Below the pieces are notes generated by a model. It searched no databases and was not told where the DNA came from. It was given only the letters and a program-made list of their open reading frames with translations. From Ustilaginoidea virens (Eukaryota > Ascomycota > Sordariomycetes > Hypocreales > Clavicipitaceae), in contig NC_057317.1 in NCBI RefSeq assembly GCF_000687475.1, forward strand, positions 4,092,501-4,156,500: DNA of 64,000 bases, given 5' to 3'. The position numbers were made by a program, and so were the translations under genes. Below, one piece after another: positions 54,243-64,000 of the stretch; within the stretch, counting starts at the first letter, position 1; each line of letters opens with the position of its first letter.

Positions 54243-54977
54243 TATTGCAATTCTCAAGGTCACTATAAAAGCAGAGCCTTACTAGCTAGCTAGATGGCAC
54301 AAGACTGTCTGCGACCTGTGAACTAATCTTAGTATAAATACTAGATTTTTCACTAAGTCCTAAGACTATATAAGTGCTATAAAGCAGGGCAAGTGTAAGG
54401 GCAAGGCAAATATAAGATAACCAAAAACGCAGGGAAGGTGGAAGTTAAGAGGCATATAGTGTATTAACAGACTCGATTGTGCTACCCTTCTACTATCTAG
54501 AAAGAAGGGGAAAAGCTATCCTATATATACACGAAGGAGGGGTGGGCCCAGGCATCCAAGGTAGCCAGTAAGAAAGCTCCCCGTAATGCTCGCTTTGCCA
54601 CGTATATAATACGTCAGCAGCCCCACTATATCCAGCCTTTCCAACCACCCTAACCACCGCACTAGTAACTAGTCACCACACTAGTAACTAGCCACCACGC
54701 TAGTGACTACCCACCACACTAGTGGACTAGCCACCACACTAGTAGGCCGCCACCACACTAGTAGGCCCACCACGCTAATTTAGCAATGCCACACCTTTTT
54801 AGCAAGGCCTACCTTACTTGATATACAGTAAATAATCCACTGAAAATCCTTAAGGTAAAAGGCAAAGGCCTAAGGTAATACTACCATAAGTCCAAGAGGC
54901 GGTATAAGGACTAGAAGGTCAGTAAGCCAGTAGGGCATTAGGCCAGCAGCCTAGTAGGCTACTATAGGATTTTAACA
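54243..54977 (-). repeat. Copia-1 copy 3, 5' LTR
   Basis: 735 bp, close to but not identical with its partner LTR at 48371-49106. Confidence 0.9.
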
Positions 54978-54982
54978 ACTAA
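54978..54982. other. Target-site duplication (right), ACTAA
   Basis: Matches 48366-48370. Confidence 0.8.
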
Positions 54983-56005
54983 TATCCTGATTTATTGCAA
55001 ACGAAGCAATATCTTTAACGGGGCCTAGCTAGAAGTGCGCGATTCTGTTGTTTAAAGCGGCGTTAAGGGGGTCCGTATCGTTAGGGGCGTTGATACCGGT
55101 TATAGGATTGACTATATCTACGATCTGTGAATAACGCTATATTATCATCAATATTAGTATCTTTAATATCCTAATGTTGCTGAGGCTGCTGTTGTTGTTG
55201 AAGGAATTAATGCTATTGAGTCATATGGGTAGTCTTATAGATAGAAAGGGATTGCTATAGGTCAGCGGCAAGGCCTTCGAATATAGAGGCATAACGATAT
55301 ATAGCCTGGCTACACTTAGGGGTATCCCTTATAGCATTGAGCACTTGCCGATGAAGCTCTATATTAGCTATAAAGGGGGGAAAAAGACCACAATATAGGC
55401 GCTGAAGTTCCTCTAGTAGGATGTTAAGGCATTCTAACTTTGACTTATCGGGATATTTCGCGATAGTTGATTAGAGCATTATTCTATTCTAATGGTGCAA
55501 ATAGAATTGCTTTGTGCTCTTATTCTTAAAATAGCTCTTGACTTTACAGACTATATCGTTAAAAGTAAGGGTATTACGAATGCATTCGATATTATCGAAA
55601 TAGTATATCTTAGTATCGCCGATTAGTATAATTTAAAAAGCTCTAGCGAATATATAATTAGGCAGTCTTAGAAGGCGGCACTTGCTCTTAAAGGATACTA
55701 CCTTTAGTATAAGGAAGTTATCTATTTTGCCGCTATATCTATCCTCTATACGATAGCTGCATAAGAGGTTAGATATCTTCTTCGAAATATCGTTAAACCC
55801 GGCCTCTGCATAGGCTCTTCGGGTATAATCTTCTTAGTGGTGTTCCGGAGGGTATTCCGGAATGGCTTATCGGTAGCCTTGCGGTAGGCTAGCGGGATCT
55901 CTGGCTGGGTTATCCTATAACCCGGGTCGGTTTGGGTTTACCGGTCCTCCCGTTAAGACGGTCCATTTATCGGCCTAGGTAGGCCGATAGTGCCGGGAGG
56001 GGTCC
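54983..56005 (-). mobile_element. Copia-2 copy I, gag part
   Basis: Follows on from 48370 in the same element. On the minus strand a CFVCNK zinc-knuckle start is readable at the junction (about 55000), preceded by Gag-like sequence (LLEELQRLYCGLFPPFIANIE, then HRQVLNAIRDTPKCSQAI) with a Gln-rich tract at 55180-55205. Stops interrupt it throughout. It is cut at 56005, where Copia-3's 3' LTR begins; the true 5' end of copy I is not seen. Confidence 0.6.
56001..56005. other. Probable target-site duplication (left) of Copia-3, GGTCC
   Basis: The 5 bp before the LTR. Its partner cannot be confirmed because the 5' LTR of this element is missing. Confidence 0.35.
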
Positions 56006-56558
56006 TGTCAAACGTTTTTGCCTGCTAAGATAATGCAGTATGCAAAGGATAAAGGCAGTGGAATGGTAAAATCGCAGTAAGGTAAAGTAACGGCACAGAT
56101 AAGATACGAGACTAAGGCGTAGGGACAATCTGATGTGCATTAATTCTGCATACTTGCTTGCATGCATCCCTCCTTCCTTCCCACTATTTGGGTAGGAATA
56201 TCTAGGGATTTAAATACATAATATTCCAACATAGAACATCCCTAGTGAAATCAATCTGACGTGAATATCGTGACCATACTGTGATATCATAGATATGTGG
56301 CGAAATGTGCATTTATAGTGCATCGAGATTTGCGACGATAAAGTGGTGTGATTAATTTGTGATGCATCATATATTTGCGCGTGAGGGAATGTGTGTAAGT
56401 ACTGGGTACTCAACTTTACTAGCAGCCGCCATATAATTATAAGTACTGAATACTTAATACCTTTCTCAATTTGATGATGCGGCAATGCGTAGAAATTGTC
56501 GGCGATAGATATCCAAAAATAATAAAATAAAATAACAATAAATAATTTCATTCTGACA
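56006..56558 (-). repeat. Copia-3 3' LTR
   Basis: 553 bp with perfect 5-bp terminal inverted repeats: plus strand begins TGTCA and ends TGACA. The coding-sense purine run AGGGGGGTA (56559-56567) abuts it as the polypurine tract. Confidence 0.8.
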
Positions 56559-56595
56559 TACCCCCCTAGATAGGCTAGAATATAGCTCTATCTAG

Positions 56596-59500
56596 CTAAT
56601 CGGTATCACTCTCGTCATCTTCTGTTTTTCGTACTAGGTCCTCAATATCTATTAGGCCTAGTTGGTTACGGAAGGTAGTAAATCGTTGACCTATAAGAGC
56701 CTTTGTGAGCCCATCCGCTACTATATTATTAGTAGGGATATAAGTCAGGTCGAATAAACCCTGCTGATAAGCCTGTCGCAGCCAGCTGTTGTGGATATCA
56801 ATATGCTTTAATGCAGTATTAATACGGGGCATTATTGTTGTTACTAGGCGTATAGCTTGTAGGTTATCACACTCAATAGTAACCTTATGATCAAGCTTAA
56901 GTCCTAGTTGTTCCATAAGACGGGTTATAGATATAGTGGTCTTAGCAGTTAATGATAGTGCTAGTAGCTCTGCTTCGGTGGAAGATGTGGTAACGGTGTG
57001 TTGTTTAGTGGCTTCCCAACCAATAGGTCCGCCAAATAGGCTGAAGAAAGAGCCTTGGGTAGACTTTCGGGTCTCTTTATCATCGGCAAAAGCAGCATCA
57101 GAAGATATTAATAGCTCTTTAGTAGACGGTTGCTGCTGGATATCATCACTTGGTTATTGTATGGCAGTATATTGAATAGCTAAGTAACGTGTGATATAGA
57201 GGTATATTGTGACCCCTATAGCTAGTAGGTAATGGTAAGGAGAAGGGTTGTATAGATGTTCTGAAAGGCGGGAGACTGCTATAGCAGTATCAGGTCGGGT
57301 CATAGTGGTTGGGTAATTTATAGAGCCCATAAGCTTTTGGTACTGGTATATCTCGTGTGCTATAGCGATACCAGTATATTTATCAAGAGGCTGTTCTAGA
57401 ATTAGATAGTTTTTATGTGTAATATTTCTTCCTTTTAAGAAGTCGTGCGTAAGCTTTTCCATATAAGAGTCTTGCAATAGCCAGGTCTTAGTAGGCCGAT
57501 GCCGTATAATTTGGATACCTAGGAACCATTTCAGAGTACTAAGGTCCTTTATTTTATAGGCTGCTTTTAATTTATTGACGAGGGATTCTGCTTTGGGACG
57601 ATTCTTTGGTTGAAATAGTACTACTATATCATCCACAAAATAAAAGACTACTACAGTGGTAGTAATCATAATGCAAGGGTCTTCTGTAATAAGAGTAAGG
57701 TCGAGGGATTTAAGGGTTGATAAAAGCTCTTATTGCCATAGGTAAGGGGACCTGCGAAGACCATATAAGGCGCGTTGTAATAATAGTGCCTATCCAGGTC
57801 TTTTAAATCCATCCGGATAATCGATATAGACGACTTCGTCTTATAGGCTGTTAGTAAATGCCGATACAGTATCTATTTGTATAGTGTCAAGGTCGAACTT
57901 CGTTATAATAGCTACTAAGATTCGGAAGGATTTGGCAGCTAGTGTAGCGGCATAGGTCTCTTTATCACTGTAAGGTTGAAGATCACCACGCACACAAATT
58001 CGGGCTTTAAATTTAGTAAGAAAGCCGTGTTTATCACACTTGTATTTAAACACCCACGTAAGTGGTATAGGCTTATAATTATTAGGAAGGTCTGATAGTT
58101 GTGTAGGCTTGAAGGTTCCTTTATTCCAGTTATCGCAGAATTCGCTCTTTGCGGCCTCTTTAAATTCTAGTTCGAAATGGTGACCTTTTAGGTCTTTCCA
58201 AAACCTAGGTTCAGGCGGTAGGGATAATCGGTATAGGCGTTCCTTAGTGCCTAGAAAAAAACTGCTAATAAAAGCCGTACTAGAAGCATTCTTACTAGCC
58301 AGCCTAGCTGACCTTCGTAGTGTAGGACTAGTCTCAGCACTTTCTTCAGAAGGATGTATGGAAGCTGGGGTAGGTAGCTGGACTGTAAGATGTTGTTGTT
58401 TACTAGGAACAGCTTGTTTACTAGTGGGTATAGAAGTCGAAGGTAAGGTTGGGCTAGATAAGGTTGGGCTAGGCATTAAAGGCTGGGTAGTAGGAACAGG
58501 TATAACAGTAGTAGAAGGGTGAGACATATAGAGCTCGTCTATATCCTCATACTCAGATGCGTTATCGATATATTGTGGTAATTGTATTTCAAGTCGTTGT
58601 GGTATAGCGGCGGATTTACCATTATAGTAACTATTTTCATCAAAGGTAATATCGCGAATTCATTGTACTTCATAAGGGTCGGGAATCCACATACGATAGA
58701 TATTAGTAGAATCGTAACCTACTAAATATCCTATCTTAGCGTGTGGTGCTAGCTTTAATTCTCGTCGATCAGTGCCTTTTAACGCTATTGTTATCAATGG
58801 ATAGGCCTTATAACCGTAAGCCTTAAGGAATGATATAGAAGGCCTAGGGTCAGTATATTGGGTATCCCTAGCGTTATTAGCTAGCCAGGAATGAAGTCGT
58901 TGATGTGGTATAATCTATTGAAGGCCTTATTATGGTATGCGATTATATAAGAAGGTTGCGGCTTTCCATAGCTCTGGCTATAGATCTTCAGGTAGGTTAG
59001 CAGCTAGTCGTAAGGTCCTAACTTTAGTCCCTATAATACCCCCCGAGCGTTCAGCTGGGCCGTTTTAGGCTGAGGTATAAAGCGCTGTAACTTCATCCTC
59101 TATACCTAAGGATGTCTTCCAATTGTGGTATTATTGCTAGAAAGCAGGGTCGTTATCGCGATGAATAATAGAGATAGCAAGGTTCCACTGGCGCTATAAA
59201 TAGTTATCAAGGTCTGCTAGCTTTCCTAGGATTTCCGACTAGGTCTTAGAATATAAAGGATAACAGAAGATAAATTTAGTATCATCATCCCGTAGTAATA
59301 GTACTGCAACAGCACCATTATAAGCTTGGTCCAGTATAAATATATCAATATATACCCGCCAGAAAGGTCTTGGGCTAGGTAGATGGGGCTGCCGGCTGAT
59401 AATCCTAATGGCCTTAGATAGTGAGCACTGCTCACAATCAATAGTAAGTAATCCCTTAATTTTAGCGCCGGTAGTCGACTAGACTATCCTTTCCAAGGCT

Positions 59501-61419
59501 TCCTTATTAGGGTAGCCTAGTCGCTTATGCTATATCATAGCCGTAGCTTCCGAGGCAGACGCATTATGGGTATCCTTCGAGATAGCTACTGCTGTAGCAG
59601 GCGCTGTAGTGGTTAGAATGGGATAAGATAATGTATATTGTATAGCCGCAGAATTGTTGATTGATGGAGGCATATTTTTATCTGACATAGTAGGGTCTTC
59701 CCTACTAATAATAGATGAAGGCGGTGTAGTATCCTCAGAGGTACTAGATGTGGAAGGGCAAGATACTGTAGTATCGTCAGAAGGGTAAGATACCGTAGTA
59801 TCCTCAGTAGTAGTAGTGGTGGCAGCAACAGCGACTTCGCTATACTCAATAACCTGCTGGCCAAACATCCGGTTGGTATAAAATAAACGGTCCTTATTGT
59901 GTGTAATCCAGCCAGTCTATGAGTTCTAGTGGTAATTCGCACGCATAAATCGTTCCAAGCTTGCCATATTAGTATGAAACGTCGGTATATATGCTATGTA
60001 TAGTAGCTCGAAGATGCCTTTATTAGTATTTAATCGCACTCTTCTATATCCTAGTATAGAAGGATTAGATTCACCAGTAAATACTATTTCGGGCTTGATA
60101 TTTAGAATGTAATCCAGTAACCGGTCCTTATTATTGGTGATGTGAGTGTTGGAGCCACTATCCAGTATCCAGGAATCTTTAAGTGGATAGGGTGTAGTTA
60201 AGAGAGATGCTTATGGGCTGGTAATAGATAGGGATGCCTATGGGCTGGTAATAGATAGGGATGCCTATAGGCTTGCCTGTAGGCTAGTAATAGTCATTGA
60301 CGATATAGTCGGTTCGGGTTGCACAAGGTTGTGTAATGTATTACTATCCTTATTAGCAAACGCAATTCTAAGTGATATAGAAGGAGAGGGTGGCTGTAAC
60401 ACAATAGGATTAATCGTGATTCCTTTCGCTTATAATGCTTTGACAACTATATCCTTAAAGCGCTGATCAGATGAAAACTTGGATTAGATTTTATTAAGTA
60501 TAGTGGTATTGGGCTTCTAATCCTTGGGCGCCTTTTACTAGTTTAAAATATAATAATCTTCCTAGCGATGTAAAAGGCCATAAATGTATGGTTGTTTTGG
60601 CTTAGTAATGTCAGTTATTTTTTATTGATTTTTATTAGTATCCATATCCTGGAAAGAGGCAAAGGCACCTTGTGCTCTTTATTGTTGTGAGGCAAACTCT
60701 TGCTCGAATAAATCACTAATATAATGACTGTTGGGTATCTTCTTCTCCTATCCTTCTTTATTATTACGTTGCTTTTCCTTGATTCTATTCTTCTAATAAT
60801 TAGAAAAGGCTGGTGCAATAGATTCCACGGCGTCGATAAAATCCTGGGTTGGTCGGAGTCCTTATGTATCTAGTATATTGATATTAATAGCTTCTGCAAG
60901 GACTTTCTTATAGGAAGTAATCCAGCTGGATATTTTAGTCCTATTAGGACTTCGCAGTACAGCTGTATAGCGTTGGCGGATATCTTTTTCATGGTCCCAA
61001 GTGGTGGGCTGCAAGCGTTATTTTAACAGGTATAGCTGTGCGGCAACATCATTCTCCTGGCTTATAGTATCGTAGTAGTTGCCTATAATTGCGATAATCC
61101 AACATTAGATATTGACGAGAGCCTTTTTCTTATCCTTATAATCCTGTAGGGTAGTCCTATAGACATTCGTCATATACTGCAACCTAGTAAAATCAGAATC
61201 GTCGAGGTTAAGGATAGAGAAAGTATGAGGCTTAATGGTAGAAGCAGTAGGCTCAACGGGTTGTTGTAAAGTAGGCCTATCTTGCATAGAAGGGTTGATA
61301 TAGGCCCAGATATTTTTGTTGACTGCGAACTTCTCAATAATCGAGATCCATTTAAACCAGTCTTTACTGCCTAGCAGTTGGAAGTTTGCCGGGTTCCCCA
61401 GGTCGGTATTGGTAGCCAT
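56596..61419 (-). pseudogene. Copia-3 gag-pol remnant
   Basis: Readable pieces in coding order: gag start (61419-61105, NPANFQLLGSKDWFKWISII), a degenerate protease/linker zone (about 59530-60800), integrase core (about 58870-59500, with HRDNDPAF and GPAERSGG around stops), a Ser/Thr/Pro linker with RRSARLASK, and the start of RT (58527-57841, FKARICVRGDL and DTVSAF), RT catalytic part with YFVDDIVVLF (57669-57154), and RNase H C-terminus (56916-56596, LKHIDIHNSWLRQAY and PTNNIVADGLTKALIG). Multiple stops and frameshifts separate them, many at expected Trp or Gln codons, consistent with C-to-T decay. No complete product can be made. Confidence 0.75.
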
Positions 61420-61665
61420 AGTGGAATAGGTAGGAAAGGCAGGATAGGTAAGATAGGTAAGGTAGATAGGAAAGAATAACAATAGGAAAGAATAACAACC
61501 TAGCCTTAGTCAAAGAAAATCCAACGGATAAAGGTCCAAGTAAATCCAAAGGGCAAAATAGTCCCGGTAAATAGTCCTAGGCAAAAGGGATCAATCCAGG
61601 TGGTCAATCCAGTCACAATATACCACACTTATGGTCTTCCGGCCTTAGTTATTGATATAAACTCG

Positions 61666-63544
61666 GGGTACCCAGTTATACGTAGGGTCGCGCGCGTGGT
61701 ATTATGTACCGTAAGGTCACCAAGTAAAGGATTTATTGACTTTACTAATAACTGAATATCTAAAAGGAAAGAAAGGAAGCAAAAGAGGGTAATTACACGA
61801 TGTGGCCTTTTTGTGCGTGTGCCGTTGTCACGTGCATCGGCGCAGTCGGGCCGGGCTGCCCGCGTGCCCTACCAGGCTTAGGGGTAAAGGGGCAAAAGGG
61901 GCCAAAGTAGCCATATCGTGCGCATCGGGTGTGCGCGGCATATCCGTCGCAATGTGCCCAATTGGGCACCTTGCGACAGCGATTCCGACACTAGCAGCTT
62001 CTCTTTTTATAGAAGCAAACATCGGAATCGCCAGGATGTAAGGCACACACATAGAAAAGAAAGTGCGGCGCGGTCTCGGCAGGTTGTGCCGCCGATAACG
62101 CTATCGCGCCACGCGGCCGGCTTGTACAGGATCATACCGTACAGCCGGTATATTGAATATCGCAGCCGAAACAAAGGGGTAAAAAGGGGCAGCAGTAAAC
62201 GCAGTAAAAGCAACAAATGCACACAATATTGAACATAGGAAAATCCACACACTTGCCACCCATGACATCACCAATACCTTCCAAACGCAGTTAGACATTG
62301 ACCGGCCTCTTTACCTATCCTTCCATACGTATAACAGCCTTATTTTAGTCGACGAAGGTCTTAAGGGCTTTATTAGGCATTCCCTTAGTTATTGCATTGG
62401 CGAGGTTATCATTCCCGTTGATCTAGCGAATCTTATAGATTTCCCGGCGCTCGTATGACTGTCGTAGGGCTATAATATCTATCATAAGCCTCTTTTCCTT
62501 AGTAGTACCTAGCTTGATAAGGCATTCGTATAACGAAAACGAATCCGTATATACAACCGTGGGGATCTTCGGCAATCCTAGCCTGCTAGTAATCATATTG
62601 AGGGTCGTGCCTATCGTATATGCGATATCGACCCCTTACACCATACTATACAGCTCCGAAGCGAGTGCGCTATGTGTTATACGCTTACTTTTTGTAGAGC
62701 TGTAAGTAACGATATTACCGGTCAGTAGGAAGGCGTTATCCGTAGGGTTATCCTCTTCTTCATTCCCTAGCACAATAATATATCCAATCTGGGAGCTCAA
62801 ATCTTTATTATTGGCAAAGGATCCGTCAATAAATATAAAGAGCTTAGCTATAGTAAGGGCCAGATTGATGTACCGTAAGCCACAATCCTGGTTATCATGC
62901 TGCTATTGAAGGCGCTTATTCAACCTCGCGATATCGTTAGGGTCAGGTTGCTGGTGTTATGCCGCGATAGATAGGTCAAAAGACGCCTCGGGCTGGCAGA
63001 CCGTAGCCATATAAGCGCCGCAAGCGCGTTGTTCGATATAATTATGCTATGCTATGGGCGCATTCTTATCGATGGTCGCGATCTTCTTATTTTGACCTTT
63101 CTGGCATAACGTCATTGTGCCGTCGGAAGTGGCCGTCAGTATGCATCCATTAAATATTAGGGGTACGGTTGGTAATAGCTTCGTTTTAGGCTTAGCGTTA
63201 AAGCCTGCCTTAGTAAGCTCCAATTCTTCCTATTGGAAGAAGGCATCGTTACTCAGGCTGAGGGTATCGTTAGTCTGCATATCTATAATACCGAAGCATA
63301 TGGTATCGCTGGTATCACCAGTATAGTCAGGAACGTCAGTACGGTTAGTATCGCCGGATATCAGCAAATAGGGGTCATAGGTTGAAGTGGTTATGCCTAA
63401 CTTCTCGCGATGGTGCCGGAAGTATATCGCCCACCAGTGGGTGCCTGCCTTAGCTATTCCGTACAGCGGCTTGACTACTTCCATAATGGTATTATCGGGG
63501 TATTAATATGCTATCTACTTAGGTAGCTTGGCGATAATTGATCT
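61666..63544 (-). mobile_element. Copia-2 copy II (3' part, RNase H to RT)
   Basis: Matches the copy I pieces 30647-31468, 32310-32842 and 45316-45850 in one continuous run, so it shows the uninterrupted order of the element. Minus-strand readings give copia RNase H and RT stretches (for instance EVVKPLYGIAKAGTHWWAI and HREKLGITTSTYDPYLLIS at 63484-63360), with decay stops such as a TAG for Trp at about 62420. It is cut at 63545 by an oppositely oriented Copia-1 LTR. Confidence 0.72.
61979..62031. repeat. Hairpin in Copia-2 copy II terminal region
   Basis: Counterpart of 30957-31011: a 10-bp outer stem GCGATTCCGA / TCGGAATCGC and the same inner GCTTCT/AGAAGC stem. C/T differences to copy I account for the shorter outer stem. 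Confidence 0.75.
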
Positions 63545-64000
63545 TGTTAAAATCCTATAGTAGCCTACTAGGCTGCTGGCCTAATGCCCTACTGGCCTAC
63601 TAACCTTCTGACCATTATACCGCCTCTTGGACTTACGGTAGTCTTACCAACCTTAGGCCTTTGCCTTTTACCTTAGGATTTTCAGTGGATTATTTACTGT
63701 ATATCAAGTAAGGTAGGCCTTATTAAAAAAGGTGTGGCATTGCTAAATTAGCGTGGTGGGCCTACTAGTGTGGTGGCTAGTCCACTAGTGTGGTGGGTAG
63801 TCACTAGCGTGGTGGTTAGTCACTAGCGTGGTGGCTAATTACTAGTGCGGTGGTTAGGGTGGTTGGAAAGGCTGGATATAGTGGGGCTGCTGACGTATTA
63901 TATACGTGGCATAGCGAGTATTACGGGGAGCTTTCTTACTGGCTACCTTAGATGCCTGGGCCCACCCCTCCTTCGTATATATATAGGATAGCTTTTCCCC
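63545..64000 (+). mobile_element. Copia-1 copy 4, LTR start, opposite orientation (cut by window end)
   Basis: Begins TGTTAAAATCC and continues as the reverse complement of the Copia-1 LTR through its minisatellite to the window edge. It is closer to the LTRs of copy 3 (it has a TACGTGGCA insertion) than to those of the tandem. Whether a complete element or a solo LTR follows cannot be seen. Confidence 0.85.

Larger units (their letters stand above)
48371..54977 (-). mobile_element. Copia-1 copy 3, complete but decayed
   Basis: A 6607-bp element with LTRs 48371-49106 and 54243-54977, primer-binding site, polypurine tract and leader. It differs from the tandem units by many point changes and small indels, and its LTRs are 27-28 bp shorter overall while containing a TGCCACGTAT-type insertion. 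The two LTRs also differ slightly from each other, so it is older than or independent of the tandem. It is inserted in Copia-2 with the duplication ACTAA. Confidence 0.9.
56006..61665 (-). mobile_element. Copia-3, 5'-truncated Ty1/copia-type element
   Basis: A third, distinct copia-type family. Its 3' LTR (56006-56558) is intact and is followed by a polypurine tract and decayed pol and gag on the minus strand up to the gag ATG at 61419 (MATNTDLGNPANFQLLG). After about 61600 no second LTR is found; Copia-2 copy II sequence begins at about 61666. The 5' LTR was therefore lost or displaced. The exact right border is uncertain by several tens of bases. Confidence 0.75.

Noticed and set aside
48366..54982. 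8-bp target duplication ACTAATAT for copy 3
   Set aside because: The extra TAT belongs to the element end, because the tandem array, flanked by ATTAC, also begins TATTGCAATT; 5 bp fits both insertions.

Overview
The window is nuclear DNA of a filamentous ascomycete, most likely a Sordariomycete; a Hypocreales member is my guess rather than something the sequence proves. The evidence is short 64-166 nt introns with GTAAGT-like donors and CTAAC/CTGAC branch points, fungal-type mitochondrial genes, recurring TACGGAGTA and GGTACCTA motifs between genes, and AT-rich retrotransposons with RIP-like (C-to-T, CpA-to-TpA) damage.

Layout. 1-8855: no recognisable gene, but dense microsatellites and homopolymers. 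8856-28866: a compact GC-rich island of eight genes: a TMEM223/TMEM70-like mitochondrial membrane protein (-), PDX1 (+), an OPT oligopeptide transporter with 8 exons (-), the mitochondrial beta-ketoacyl-ACP synthase CEM1 (+), the cytochrome bc1 chaperone CBP3 (+), dihydrofolate reductase DFR1 (-), a kappa-class glutathione S-transferase (-), and the bromodomain AAA-ATPase ABO1/YTA7 (-). I rebuilt exon structures by joining splice sites in phase. Four of the eight genes are mitochondrial. CEM1 (mitochondrial fatty acid synthesis, the source of octanoate for lipoate) and PDX1 (a lipoyl-domain protein) belong to linked pathways.

29760-64000: an AT-rich transposon compartment with no host gene. 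Three Ty1/copia-type families are nested in it. Copia-1 is present as an apparently identical LTR-internal-LTR-internal-LTR tandem (32843-45315, period exactly 5855 bp, 5-bp target duplication ATTAC), a decayed full-length copy (48371-54977, target duplication ACTAA), and the start of an oppositely oriented copy at 63545. Copia-2 is the older host into which Copia-1 inserted: copy I is split into several pieces from about 30647 to 56005, and copy II lies at about 61666-63544. Copia-3 (56006 to about 61650) keeps a 553-bp 3' LTR and a decayed gag-pol.

The most informative observation concerns the two long open Copia-1 polyproteins (1407 codons each). They look intact, but they carry changes at the protease (DTG to DIG), the integrase zinc finger (Cys to Tyr) and the integrase catalytic Glu (to Lys), all explicable as RIP-type CpA-to-TpA changes, and they have no visible Gag zinc knuckle. 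Because both copies share these lesions and otherwise look identical, the tandem probably arose by recombination after the damage (or is an assembly duplication) rather than by two transpositions. The primer-binding site matches the anticodon region of initiator tRNA-Met, as in Drosophila copia. I did not find a clearly new defence or metabolic system.
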